Below, one piece after another: positions 40,866 through 51,400 of a stretch of 64,000 nt of DNA. How positions within the stretch are numbered: the stretch's first letter is position 1; the number at the start of each line of letters is the position of its first letter. Both the position numbers and the translations under genes were made by a program. The stretch is from Oncomelania hupensis (lineage: Eukaryota; Mollusca; Gastropoda; Littorinimorpha; Pomatiopsidae). The stretch is from assembly GCA_036898135.1 (NCBI GenBank), contig CM072519.1, forward strand, positions 67,484,340-67,548,339. Reading direction: 5' to 3'. Below the pieces are notes generated by a model. That model was not told the DNA's origin, made no database searches, and worked only from the letters and a program-made list of their open reading frames with translations.

Positions 40866-42008
40866 AGAATAATCTGCGAGAAATACCTACAGCACCAACA
40901 TCTATATCATGTGTTCGTAGACTTCAAAAAGGCGTTTGACCGAGTCTGGCATGCAGCTCTGTGGGCAACCATGAGAGTGTACAACATCAGCCCTAAAATT
41001 ATTGAAGTCATCAAAAGCCTGTATGACAAGGCTACCAGTGCAGTCCTCCACAACAGCGCCATCGGAAACTGGTTCAGAACAACAATCGGTGTGCGTCAGG
41101 GATGTCTACTCTCTCCAACACCCTTCAACATCTTCTTAGAGCGCATCATGTCAGATGCCCTTGCAGACCACGAAGGCACAGTCAGCATAGGGGGAAGAGC
41201 AATCTCCAACCTTCGTTTTGCGGATGACATTGATGGGTGGCTGGAGAGGAACAAGAACTTGAACAGCTGGTACAGAGGCTTGACATCACCCCCAGAGCCT
41301 ATGGAATGGAAATAAGTGCAGAGAAGACCAAAATGATGACCAACAACACCAATGGCATCAACGCGGACATCAAAGTCCAAGGCCAATCCCTCAACACAGT
41401 GCATAGCTTCAAATATTTAGGAGCCATTGTATCAGACAATGGGTCCCGACAGGACGTCCTCTCCAGGATCGCACAAACAACTGCTGCCCTGGCGAGGTTG
41501 AAGCCAATTTCGAAGAACAGGACCATCAGTCTACATTCCAAGGTAAGGCTGCTGTCATCTTGTCATCTCCATCTTCCTATATGCTTGCGAAACATGGACC
41601 CTCACAGCAGATCTCCAACGAAGAATACAAAGCATGGGAATGAGGTGCTACAGACGACTTCTGGGCATTTCCCATACCCAGCACATCACCAACGACGAAG
41701 TCCGACAGACCATCACACAAGCCATTGGACAACACGATGACCTGCTCACAGTGGTTGAAAAACGTAAACTCCGATGGTATGGCCACGTCACCAGATCATC
41801 AGGTCTTGCAAAGACCATCCTGCAAAGCAGTGCAAGGAGGTAGAAGAAGAGGGAGACCGAAAAAGAGGTGGGAGGACAACATTCGAGAATGGACTGGTTT
41901 GACACTGAGCGAAACAATCAGGGTTGCTGAGGACAGGGAAAGATGGAGCACGCTGGTTAAATGATCATCTGGGGTGCCCCTACGACCTCCGAGTTATGGG
42001 ATTGGATA
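40866..42008 (+). pseudogene. RTE-type LINE, 1.14 kb, RT to C-terminus
   Basis: A 5'-truncated copy with an exact 15 bp duplication GTGTTAGGCTGCACT (40851-40865 and 42009-42023). The first frame reads HVFVDFKKAFDRVWHAALW, IGVRQGCLLSPTPFNIFLER and NLRFADDIDG, with an intact catalytic pair. It then shifts near 41,240 to EISAEKTKMMTNNTNGINAD and FKYLGAIVSDNGSRQDVLSR, and again near 41,560 before GRRRGRPKKRWEDNIREWTG. The tail is very short (GGGATTGGATA). It sits in an intron of the minus-strand gene and is among the least decayed copies. Confidence 0.9.
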
Positions 42009-42106
42009 GTGTTAGGCTGCACTGTATATTCGGTCTTAAGCTGCACGGTAGATTTTGGTCTTTTATGCTATTATAATGTGCCAAAGAAAACAAAAGACAC
42101 ACTTAC

Positions 42107-42273
42107 GTATTGCCCTTGTTCAAAGCACAGGTACCTCTTGAATAAAATGCCGTAGGCACCACTGCTTTCTGCTGTCAGGAAACTGTCCCTGTCACTAACG
42201 GTGGCATCAAGGAGGTGTTTGATGTGCTCTGCATTTCTCCTCCCTGGTCCTTTGGCCCACTCTTTTTCAAGTT
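42107..42273 (-). CDS. Host-type gene, internal coding exon
   Basis: Acceptor GGAATTTTGTCTCAG and donor GTAAGTGTG bound 167 bp. The frame LEKEWAKGPGRRNAEHIKHL, LDATVSDRDSFLTAESSGAY, GILFKRYLCFEQGQY is open and ends at phase 0, matching the exon at 40270-40455. The exon needs one base from an upstream exon to complete its first codon. Confidence 0.5.
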
Positions 42274-42338
42274 CTGAGACAAAATTCCAAAACATTTCAC
42301 ACAAGTATAAACAGCTAAGAAAATATGCTTCACACATT

Positions 42339-42566
42339 TCATTTGGTAAAATTATTTATACAATAGTTTGGGTGGTGCTTGTGCATGTGCATTTTAAATG
42401 CACCCCATGTCTTTGCTATGTATGCACATGACTGCAAACTACATGCAACATGGAATCCTGGATGGTTTTTATGAACTCTAACATAATGACTCTGAAATGT
42501 CTGAAAACTATCTGAAACGAGAGGGCAGAGGTTGCAAAAAATTGCTGAAACTGGCCGGTTAGTCAT
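42339..42566 (-). CDS. C2H2-like zinc finger ORF, likely 5' exon of host-type gene
   Basis: MTNRPVSAIFCNLCPLVSDS, then FQTFQSHYVRVHKNHPGFHV, then ACSLQSCAYIAKTWGAFKMH and MHKHH. FCNLC..HYVRVH and CSLQSC..HMHKHH have the spacing of two degenerate C2H2 fingers. Such paired fingers at the N-terminus fit the uncharacterised animal protein family suggested by the last exon. I could not find a donor that joins it in phase to 42273, so the 5' gene structure is open. Confidence 0.4.
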   Translation of the reverse strand: MTNRPVSAIFCNLCPLVSDSFQTFQSHYVRVHKNHPGFHVACSLQSCAYIAKTWGAFKMHMHKHHPNYCINNFTK

Positions 42567-42569
42567 TGC

Positions 42570-43724
42570 AAGTACAACTCAACTAACAACAACAACGAGT
42601 ACGAAAGCAACAACCCTAACTTAGGGCCTAAGGTTAAGGAAATATATTGTTTAAAAGAGCTTGTGCCTAAATACTAAAATAGGCTATTCAGATAGATCTG
42701 TAAATAAAATGGTGACAAATAAAGTTTTGGCAGTTACACGTAGAAGACGACCACAGGCTCCAAGTCGTAGGCCTCACTACTCTCATAGATTGTACTGATC
42801 TATGTCTCATACGAGTGCTCGGAGATTGTGCAGACGACAGACCTAACAATGGCCAATGCCAACACCAAAAATCGAAAATATACATAAAAATTCACAAAAA
42901 CAGCAGCAACTAAATCATAAAAAAACGCCTCTACCAACGAGTGACTAGGTTTTTACAAATGATAAATTTTACAAAACCATACAAACTCGCAAATTTACAA
43001 TAGAAATCCGTAGCGACGAACCCAGCGTTCAAATGTTGTCCGCACCGCGCTTGTTGCCTGTCACAAGAAAATTAGTACACCTGTGACAAAGCGCACACCC
43101 TAATCATTGATGTCACATGTACTAAGTATGCATTAATACAGTGCATGAAATTGTCAATATAATTATATATATATATATGAGGCCACCCAACACGTTAAGG
43201 AAGCATTAACTGAAAAGGGAGACATTAATCCAATCTGATATGTTATTTCTTGGGTTGCGAGCAAGACATTATAAACATAGAAGAGTTTCGATCCCAACTA
43301 GTAACTTTTTAATCTTTCCGTTTTATACTCATATCCCCCCCAAACAATTTTAAAAACTAACAATTTCCAGGACAATATGAGCGTTTTGTAAGAAAATATG
43401 CCGAATTATGAAACTTTCACTGACGCGCAGACGGGGACAGATTATCATGGGCCATAGAATTCAAGTTTGATGCACCTTGAAAACAAGGAAGTATGAATGA
43501 TGGGATGATGGGACTGTTTAAAACTTTATAGCAACAAATAATTATTTAACATATGTATAAATAAAACGTACTTACAGCAAACATCGAAAACTTCCGCCAA
43601 AACAAGAATCTGAAAGGGATCACAGCAACATTTTCAGACGACTCCAAAGATTAGGTCAAGGGTCAGCGCAGGTTTCGCGGTAGCGCAGACGGTATGTAAG
43701 AAAGTGTCGAGAACGGAACGTATC
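42570..43724. other. Upstream region of minus-strand gene; no clear feature
   Basis: AT-rich. It may contain the 5' UTR and promoter of the minus-strand gene, but I see no convincing core promoter. A short (TA)n is at 43,160-43,178. Confidence 0.3.
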
Positions 43725-43957
43725 TGAACAGACTGTGTTCGGAAGGCTGATTATGTGCTACAAAACGTCTGCAAACTGTTCTAAAAATGTTTATATATGT
43801 TTTAGCTGCAAAAGGGGACATATATTAAACACACAAGTGTTCCAATGTGAGCAGCACAGTGTTTCAAAAAGGTTTAACAAGTGTCAGCGTGAACATAAGT
43901 GTACACTTTCCAACATAAAGTAAACACATTAAGTGTCCGAAAAAATGAGAGTGATGG
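43725..43957. repeat. AT-rich MITE-like segment, relative of 35.9-36.3 kb
   Basis: Repeated GTGTTC/GTGTCC and complementary motifs, ending with AATGAGAGTGATGG. Shared with the segment at 35,930-36,335; boundaries uncertain. Confidence 0.3.
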
Positions 43958-44003
43958 AAACGCAGCGTCGGGACGGGATTAGTGCTTGGATGGGTGGCAG
44001 TAC
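43958..44003 (+). repeat. 5S rRNA-derived SINE fragment
   Basis: AACGCAGCGTCGGGACGGG and TTAGTGCTTGGATGGGTGG match the internal promoter half of 5S rRNA. The hAT-like element at 44025 is inserted shortly downstream. Confidence 0.55.
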
Positions 44004-44405
44004 AAGAAAGGCAACCCTCGAATGCAGGGTCCGTAGGTGCCTTATAAGTCAGTATAAGTTTGTAGTTTTGGCTTTCCAGAAATAAGGCCTTAAAAGTGCT
44101 TACTTTTCACTTCTAAGTACTTATACAATTTGGCAGGTCCTTAGAAAAATAATAAAGTGCTTATTAGTTTTTATTTATTTAGTATTTGTAACTAAAAGAA
44201 ATAAAAACATTAAAAAAATCTAGATCATCGATCATTCATAATGATGTCATATGCGTGACCTTTCACAATTAATTATTCATTTATTCAACCTTGGACTGAC
44301 GTCACAACCCCCTCCTTTCCATGTTTCCCGCTAGTACCAAATTTCTGCAAATCTCGCGATATTTCTCACATACAAGACTTTACGTCGGCCATAAATCTAC
44401 AAAAA

Positions 44406-44908
44406 ATGCCAGGGAAGTGTTCTTTTCAAAATAACTGGATTCGCCATAAAGACTATAAAGACTGGATTCTTGCCGATCCAAAGGATCGTAGACAAGCGAA
44501 ATGTCGGCTTTGTGTTTCGAAGATCAACTTAGCTGCTATGGGAGAAGCCGCCCAAAAGTCACACATGAAAAGTGCAAAACATAAGAAAAATGTAAAAGAA
44601 AATGTGGGAGCCATTGGCGTTGATAAATTTTATTCATCAGAGAGTTTCTCGAGCGCCGAACCTAAACCAGGGCCTTCAATTTTCAATTTTCAGAGGCGCT
44701 AGTACAATCTAAAGTCTGATTCAAAAACCGGTTATGTGCTGCTCTTTGACGAGTCCCTTAACAAGAACATTAAGCAGATGGATGTGTGGATTCGGTTCTG
44801 GGAACAAAATACAGTGCAAACACGATATCTTACCAGTTGTTTTCTTGGGCATGCAACTGCTTCAAACTTAGATAAAGAACTGTCATCTGTGTTAACATAT
44901 TTTAACCT
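44406..44908 (+). pseudogene. hAT-like transposase, N-terminal part (split, deleted)
   Basis: Frame 44406-44702 starts MPGKCSFQNNWIRHKDYKDW and has a BED-like zinc finger, CRLCVSKINLAAMGEAAQ..H..H. After a stop at 44702 a second frame continues with SDSKTGYVLLFDESLNKNIK, QMDVWIRFWEQNTVQTRYLT and SCFLGHATASNLDKELSS. Comparable animal proteins that I recall have well over 100 residues between these parts, so a deletion is likely. At 44908 the frame is cut by a LINE. The other half starts at 49391 in the same reading phase. Confidence 0.65.
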
Positions 44909-45299
44909 GACTGGTGGGACTGGCGAGGGCAGCGGATAGCCTCTGGAACATGGCGATGAATGTTCAGTTATGACACTATATGTTTATTTTAATGTAATTT
45001 TTTTTTTAAATTAATATTCCATATAATTTATTTATTTAATTTATTTATTTCTGTATTTATTTCAATTTTAATTTTTATTGATTGATTTATTTATTTATTT
45101 TTGGTTTTTAAATTGATAACATGATATCAAAATACCTTGTTTTATATTTATCACAATTTCATCACCATGTCTTCTCTGTAGAATTGTTTTAATAATTACT
45201 GCAACATAACTTGTGATTTTCATAAGTTTTCTGGTTGTGTAATTCATATAGATTTCTTACAATAACTCTTTATTATATTATTATTTTTCCTTTTACTTT

Positions 45300-45303
45300 G
45301 AGA

Positions 45304-45360
<57 letters not shown>
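45300..45360. repeat. (GA)n in LINE 5' region
   Basis: About 60 bp of GA immediately before the LINE start codon. A second GA run is in the 3' UTR at 49,157-49,218. Confidence 0.9.
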
Positions 45361-45364
<4 letters not shown>

Positions 45365-45369
45365 CTCAT

Positions 45370-46321
45370 ATGAATAAAGAAAAGCTTTATATTTTTCAAT
45401 GGAATTGTAGGTCACTTGCTACGAACATACAATATCTTGTTAGCTTTTTAAAAGATCATAGTCCTCATGTGTTATGCTTACAATCTTTGAACGTTGTAAG
45501 AGGAAAGCTGCCAAAGCTTCATGGATATTATTATCCTCCTGTGTCAGAACTGTCGTCCAGTAAAATCAACACAGCTTTATACGTCAGAAATGATTTGGAT
45601 TATAGCATTATTACTTCGCCAGTTGGACAAACTGTGATTGACGTGTTTTCATCGGCTATAAAGTTGAAAGTGAATTCTAATATTTGTTTAAATGTGATGT
45701 CTGTTTACTATCCAAAAGGTCCAAATAATTTTAATAGTGACTGGCTTCGAAACATTGATGGATCTGAGAAATGGATAATAACTGGAGACTTAATGCTCAT
45801 TCTTCATTATGGGATAATGATTATACGGGTGTTTCGAATTATCGATTAATTGACAATATTTTGGATTCTTCTCTAATAATTATGAATGATGGAAGAATAA
45901 CTCGTGTCCCTGACTCTTCTGCACATCGTCCTTCAGCAATTGATTTGACATTAGTTTCGTCCAATATTGCTATTGATTGTACTTGGGACATTGAAATTGA
46001 TACACTTGGTAGTGATCACTTCCCTTTAATATTATTATTTAATGAAACAGTAGACATACAGTTGGAAGCTGATACAGTAGCAAAATATATTTATGGACGT
46101 GCTAACTGGGATTTATTTCAATCTAATCTTTTGAAATATGAAACTAACTTTATAAAATGTGACGACATCAATAATGTATATGCAACTTTTGCTAATTTAA
46201 TTCACGAAGCAGCAAGTAATTCTATTCCAAAGAAAAGAACTACATGTAAGACTAATCATAAGGGAAACATTTGGTGGACTGAAAATTGTGAAGTAGCAGT
46301 TAAAAAAAAAAGATTGCCTAC
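45370..46321 (+). pseudogene. LINE endonuclease (AP type) domain, two frameshifts
   Basis: It begins MNKEKLYIFQWNCRSLATNI, with N of the first endonuclease motif. The frame runs to WIITGD (about 45,790), where one base appears to be missing, and resumes in another frame as LNAHSSLWDNDYTGVSNYRL, with IDLTLVSSN and DTLGSDHFPL (the terminal SDH motif). A second shift occurs at an A-run (46,303-46,312) just before the RT frame. Each looks like a single small indel, so the copy is recently inactivated. The protein nicks target DNA to prime reverse transcription. Confidence 0.8.
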
Positions 46322-46363
46322 AAAAAATGGTTAAAAAATAAAAATGATATTACATTTAAAGAG

Positions 46364-49099
46364 ATGAAATGTACAAAACTTAATTGTAACAAAGTTATTG
46401 CTCTTGCTAAGAAACAATTTTGGTTAAACTTTAGTACGAAAGAAATTGTAACATCGCAAGATGCAAGGAAAACATGGAAAAAAGTAACTGAAATGAAAAA
46501 AAGTGTCCAGCTCCCAAATTGTCCTATTAAAATAGTAGGTAAGGAATTTGCATCTCCTAGTGATAAGGCAGAGGAATTAGCTAAATTGTTTTCAAAAACT
46601 AGTACTTCTAAAGAGTTGCCACAAGATATATTAAATGAAAGAAATAAAGCTGAACAAACAGAAGAATTTACTAACCCTTTGCCTGATAGTAGTTTATTTA
46701 TTAATTCTGAAATTTTATTTTCTGAAGTTAAAGATGCTATTGATGTCCTGGGTAAGAAAAACTCTGCGGTAGGAATTGATGGATTATCATACACTTTGTT
46801 ATCTCATCTTCCCTTAAGGTGGATGCACTGTTTGCATAATATAATTAACAAATGTTGGGAAACTGGGATTTTGCCTGATGTATGGAAATCGTCTATTGTG
46901 ATACCAATTGTAAAATCAGGAAAGCCTCGATCTGATCCAGCTAGTTATAGACCAATTGCCTTAACGTCTCATGTTTCTAAACTCATGGAAAAAATAATAC
47001 TAGATAGGTTAGTATATTATTGTGATAAAAATAACGTTATACCAAATAATCAAGCTGGTTTTAAGAAAGGCAGGTCAGTCAATGATCATTTAGTTAAATT
47101 AACTACAAATATAAAACAGCAATTTGCTAAGAAAAAAAGTGTACTAGCGACCTTTTTTGATATTAAAAAAGCGTATGATCGAGTATGGCATTCTAGGTTA
47201 TTGTATAAGATAAAAAAGATAGGACTCTCTGGGAATATATATAATTATATACAAAATTTTCTTCAAGGAAGAAATATAAAAGTCAAAGTTGGAAATTCAT
47301 ATTCGAGCTCTCATAATACAGATATGGGGATTCCGCAAGGATCTATTGTGTCACCTCTTTTGTTCAATATAATGATATATGATTTACCAAAAGTAGTTAG
47401 TAACAAATTTACATTAGCTCAGTATGCTGATGATATTGCTTTGTGGTGTAATGTTTCGCTTAGAAAGAAAACGTCAATGTTTGAAATCAATCATATTAAT
47501 AAAGTTTATCAGATTGAAATAGACAATATAAGTAAATATCTGAAGATTAATGGTTTAGAATTATCGAAAGAAAAAACAAATATGATATTATTTAATAATG
47601 GTCAAAGTCCTAGAATTATGCCTAGGATATTTTTGGACAGTGAAGAACTACAATATGTGAGTGAAATAAAATTTTTAGGAGTGTATTTAACTTCTAAGTT
47701 GAATTGGAAAAAACATATTGAATATTTATTACAAAAAGCAGTAAAAAGTTTAAATTTAATTAAAATCATTAGCAAGCAGATTTGGGGGCAAGATGTGAAG
47801 ACTTTGGTTCACATAGCATGTGCTTTGGTTCGTTCAAAATTATGTTTTGGGCAAGAAGTTTATTTTTCTGCATCACGTTGCCATCTTCAAAAATTATATA
47901 GTTTAGACAGTAAAGCCATAAAATTTGCTCTTGGAGTTCCTGTACACACTCGAACAATAGATGCTTATAAAACAGCAGGTGTATTACCATTAGATCAATA
48001 TAGGAAATTAGCGTGCACTAAATATATAATAAGATCAAAAGCTGTAGATAATTTTACTAACCAGGAACTTTGTATTAGATCTGATATTGAGTTTCCTAAA
48101 AGAGCTAGACACATTAGAAGCCTTATTACCATAGCAACTTTTACACAAGAGCTTCTTGAGGAATGTCAAATTACTCATGAAACAGTTGCTACACGTGTAA
48201 TAACGCCTCCTATCCCACCCTGGGAGTTAAAAAAGGCGAATTTTGATTATGATTATAGTTCTGTATCAAAACATTCAGATAAAGATATGGTAGTCATAGA
48301 TGCTCGCATAAATTTAAATGAAAAATATAATAATAGTTTAAAAATTTTCACTGATGGTTCTGTATTAGAATCAGAAAACGCGGGGTCTGCTTTTGTCATT
48401 CCTGATTTGAAAATATGTGAGTCATTTCATTTAGGAAAAGGATTTTCAATTTTTACAGCAGAATTAATAGCTATCTTAATGGCTTTAAATAAACTTGCTA
48501 GTTTGCCTACTGCTTTCTATAGTATAGTAATTTGCGTGGATTCACAGTCTGTTTTACAGGCTTTGAATAATACAAATAACAAGGAACGGCAAGAAATAAT
48601 TTTTGAAATCAAACATGTTGTTCATTGTTTGATTATAAATGGAACAGAAGTTAATTTCTGTTGGATACCATCACATTGTGGTTTTATATTTAATGACTGG
48701 GCAGATCGAGAGGCAAAGAATGGGGCTCTGAATTTGAATTCAGTTACTGTTCACATATCTCTATCTACCAAAGAAGCAATCAATAGAATAGAAAAAGTAA
48801 TTTTTAAAAAATACAATTATTCACCCCAATATTCCTTGCATGTTGGTTTTTCTAGACCTGTTATAACATTAGCATATAGAATTCTTTTAAATTCATTACG
48901 AACTAAATTTTGTAAAAATATTTTTTGCTCATGTAATTGTGCCTTTTCACTGGTTCATATACTGTTTAAATGCACTGATTTTGACTTTTTGCTACCAGTG
49001 GAAATGACAAACATTAAGATTCTAAGTGATTTAAATTTTTCAGTTTGTTTAAAGTTGGCAAAATGTTTTATTTATTTATCTGTTGGAAGATTTATGTAG
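46364..49099 (+). CDS. LINE reverse transcriptase plus RNase H (911 aa frame)
   Basis: This is the intact part of the LINE protein. RT motifs in order: DPASYRPIALTSHVSKLMEK, NNQAGFKKGRSVNDHLVKL, FFDIKKAYDRVWHSRLLYKI, MGIPQGSIVSPLLFNIMIYD, LAQYADDIALWCN (catalytic DD), EIKFLGVYLTSKLNWKKH. After a linker comes RNase H with its four acidic residues: KIFTDGS (D), FTAELIAILMAL (E), VICVDSQSV (D) and FNDWADREAKNGA (D), about residues 660-800. A cysteine/histidine end (CKNIFCSCNCAFSLVHILF) follows. The real frame extends upstream of this ATG to about 46,322, so the start is an artefact of the frameshift. Confidence 0.85.
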   Translation: MKCTKLNCNKVIALAKKQFWLNFSTKEIVTSQDARKTWKKVTEMKKSVQLPNCPIKIVGKEFASPSDKAEELAKLFSKTSTSKELPQDILNERNKAEQTEEFTNPLPDSSLFINSEILFSEVKDAIDVLGKKNSAVGIDGLSYTLLSHLPLRWMHCLHNIINKCWETGILPDVWKSSIVIPIVKSGKPRSDPASYRPIALTSHVSKLMEKIILDRLVYYCDKNNVIPNNQAGFKKGRSVNDHLVKLTTNIKQQFAKKKSVLATFFDIKKAYDRVWHSRLLYKIKKIGLSGNIYNYIQNFLQGRNIKVKVGNSYSSSHNTDMGIPQGSIVSPLLFNIMIYDLPKVVSNKFTLAQYADDIALWCNVSLRKKTSMFEINHINKVYQIEIDNISKYLKINGLELSKEKTNMILFNNGQSPRIMPRIFLDSEELQYVSEIKFLGVYLTSKLNWKKHIEYLLQKAVKSLNLIKIISKQIWGQDVKTLVHIACALVRSKLCFGQEVYFSASRCHLQKLYSLDSKAIKFALGVPVHTRTIDAYKTAGVLPLDQYRKLACTKYIIRSKAVDNFTNQELCIRSDIEFPKRARHIRSLITIATFTQELLEECQITHETVATRVITPPIPPWELKKANFDYDYSSVSKHSDKDMVVIDARINLNEKYNNSLKIFTDGSVLESENAGSAFVIPDLKICESFHLGKGFSIFTAELIAILMALNKLASLPTAFYSIVICVDSQSVLQALNNTNNKERQEIIFEIKHVVHCLIINGTEVNFCWIPSHCGFIFNDWADREAKNGALNLNSVTVHISLSTKEAINRIEKVIFKKYNYSPQYSLHVGFSRPVITLAYRILLNSLRTKFCKNIFCSCNCAFSLVHILFKCTDFDFLLPVEMTNIKILSDLNFSVCLKLAKCFIYLSVGRFM

Positions 49100-49164
49100 A
49101 ATTTTTTTTTTCCCAGTGACTATAGTATGTGTAAACTAAATCATAGAGGTATGGAGGAGAGAGA

Positions 49165-49216
<52 letters not shown>

Positions 49217-49390
49217 AAGATAGTTATTTAATTTCTTAGCTGTTCTTGTTAATGAGTTGATTTTTTGATATAGTTAATTATTTACATGTGTTCAATAATA
49301 TGCTCGTTTTGTTATTAATTTATTTCCAATGTCTAAATCACTTAGGTGGATAATAGACAATAAATGAGTAACACACACATATTTTAACCT

Positions 49391-50085
49391 TGAGAAGCCA
49401 GGTCTTCTTCAGTTAGACATGGATGGCCCCAACGTCAATTGGAGTGTTCACAAAATGATTAATGATGACCTAAAGTTGAACCATGATGGACTGGCCTTAC
49501 TTTCTGTAGGTAGTTGTGGTCTACACACCATTCATAATGCATTTAAGTGTGGATGCGAAGCCTCTGGTTGGGACATTGAGAACATCCTTACATCTGCATT
49601 TAAGCTGTTTGTTGCTTCCCCTCGACGTGAAGATTACCTCAAAGTATCTGGGTCCAGTGAGCTTCCTTTGAAGTTCTGTCAGCTTCGTTGGCTTGAAAAC
49701 ATTGCACCTGCACGGTGAGTGAGAAATCTGCTACCTGCTTTTGAAATCTATGTGAAAGCAGCTTTAGAGAAAACGATAACGCTTCCAACTTGCTACAGTT
49801 TTTCCATTTTGAAAAAGGCACTCGATACACCACTGACAACCTTTCATAACTTTCTCTAAAGGCAAGACACACTATGATTGACCACATTCGAAATGTGGGT
49901 GGAGTAACAAATGTCGCCATCGATGCCCAGCTACTAGCTGCTGCTGGAAATGCTTGGGGAAGGTACGAACAGTTCCTGAAAGCTCAGCGATAGGAGAAGG
50001 TTCAGGATCAAAAACAAGTCAAACGTGCTTTAATAACTGAAGAAATTGACACACTCAAGAAAAAGAAAGAAGGAAGAAGATGATG
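49391..50085 (+). pseudogene. hAT-like transposase, C-terminal parts
   Basis: The frame resumes as LEKPGLLQLDMDGPNVNW and SVGSCGLHTIHNAFKCG, then ASGWDIENILTSAFK, to LPLKFCQLRWLENIAPAR, ending at 49718 (GTGAGTG there could be a splice donor). A C-terminal segment (RHTMIDHIRNVGGVTN, LLAAAGNAWGRYEQFL, then EEIDTLKKKK coiled coil) begins about 49,862. The region expected between them, including a hAT dimerisation motif of the ERGFS type, is missing. The transposase is therefore defective apart from the LINE insertion. Confidence 0.6.
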
Positions 50086-50639
50086 CCAGACACTTAACAA
50101 TTGAAGCAGACAGCCTTTGCTTAGATGCATAACAGCAGAGCAGCCTGATACTTCTAGCCTGTGCCAACACGCTTAGATTGACATCCAAAGAAAAATTATG
50201 TACAGTCGCTCGGCTTGGTGGACAGATTGAAATGAAAGAGAAAGAACTGAAGCTGTTGTAATTCTGCTTATAATTGAAACAGTCCTTTTGGGTGTCTCAA
50301 GTCTTTCCCATGTCAGTTTTATTAAAATGAAGTTTATTGCTGTTAAAGACATTGATGTAGACCCATGATGGCAACTTTTTACCAGTGTTATTAATAGCTG
50401 AGTTGGTGAGAGTGCATTCTGTCTATTTAAACGGTATGTAATAAATAGTTGCTCTCGTTAAATACTATTTCAATACATATTATTTATTGTGACCTTCATA
50501 ATATATTGTTCACTTACTTACAGCTACATAAATATATTATTACCCTTCCTTAATATTTGTTACGAGGTCCTTAAAAGGTCCTTAAAAGGTGCTTACTTTC
50601 TGATAATCATTGTTCCTGGGGACCCTGGAATGACACAAA

Positions 50640-50818
50640 TAAAGAAAGAGATTTCTCTTCTATAGCGCACTTACAAGCTCAAGGAGCCTTTCAAGGCGCT
50701 GGCCTGTAATATCCAGCAATCACACAATAGTTTGCTGAAGTCAGGATTCTAACCCACGTCGCCCAAGACGCACTCACACAAGTCGTGCGCTCTGACCACT
50801 GAGCTATCCCTGCCGCCA
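50640..50818 (-). mobile_element. tRNA-derived SINE
   Basis: Minus-strand head GGGATAGCTCAGTGGTCAGAGC, then GTGGGTTAGAATCCTGAC (degenerate box B). The tail has GGCCAGCGCCTTGAAAGGC, then GCGCTATAGAAGAG. It shares the tail architecture of the 13.5 kb SINE, with a different head. Confidence 0.65.
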
Positions 50819-50849
50819 AAAAAGAAAAAAGCACGCAACACACCCCACA

Positions 50850-50960
50850 GTCCTCCCAGCTGTAACTGGGTACCTGGTGGATTTGTTTAGAGCCGGGGGA
50901 AGGTAAAGCAAAACCTGGCCCAGAGAAACGAGAGGTCTCGAACGACTGAAAAGTTACGGG
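50850..50960 (+). repeat. SINE body fragment (5S-SINE type)
   Basis: CCCAGCTGTAACTGGGTACCTGG, GAGCCGGGGGAAGGTAAAGC match the body of the 17.0-17.3 kb SINE. The stretch 50,960-51,225 shows nothing else. Confidence 0.5.
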
Positions 50961-51229
50961 AAAACCTTTTACAGTTCAGTATTTTAATTATCGACATGGG
51001 GTATTCCACAAGATTCGAAAACAACCCCTTTATTATTTTCAATTCTAATTCAATTTAGAGACCTAATGTGATGTTTTTAATACATGGCTTGATAAAGATT
51101 TGAATAAAAATCTAAATATTGCCTCGGACCTCAACCAGGGTGTTCCTGTTTGTTTTGTTCACCTCAATTCTAATTCATGACCTTTCGTCAGTTGTTTCTA
51201 AATTATCAAGTGTTGCTTAATATTATTAT

Positions 51230-51400
51230 TTATCATTCTTATATAGCGCTTTTTCAGCTCAATAGCTGCTCAAGGTGCTGGTCGATATAGGATCTAGCTC
51301 AAGCCGCCCGAAGAGCCCACGTGCTGCCTTGGGCGCACAGTCTGACGTTCAGACGACTGAGCACAATCCTAGGCGACTGGGGAAGGGGGAGAATAGAAAA
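51230..51400 (-). repeat. SINE 3' part (13.5 kb family)
   Basis: TTCTTATATAGCGCTTTTTCAGC, GCTGCTCAAGGTGCTGG and AGACGACTGAGCACAATCCTAGG correspond to the same positions of the 13,476-13,912 SINE. The head is missing. Confidence 0.65.

Larger units (their letters stand above)
44909..49376 (+). mobile_element. I-superfamily non-LTR retrotransposon, apparently full length
   Basis: Exact 14 bp duplications ACATATTTTAACCT (44895-44908 and 49377-49390) bound 4468 bp. There is a ~460 bp 5' region with a (GA)n tract (45300-45360), one coding region (endonuclease, RT, RNase H) and a 3' UTR with another (GA)n (49,157-49,218). The end is AATAAATGAGTAACACAC without poly(A). No separate ORF1 is visible. 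RT plus a downstream RNase H places it in the I superfamily. Confidence 0.85.
44025..50627 (+). mobile_element. hAT-like DNA transposon (2.1 kb) with nested LINE
   Basis: The left end CAGGGTCCGTAGGTGCC and the right end GGGGACCCTG form short inverted repeats. GAATG is duplicated exactly (44020-44024 and 50628-50632). Subterminal GGTCCTTAAAAGGTGCTTAC-type motifs occur at both ends (44,090-44,165 and 50,570-50,600). The element carries an internally deleted transposase-like gene and is interrupted by the LINE at 44909-49376. Confidence 0.8.
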
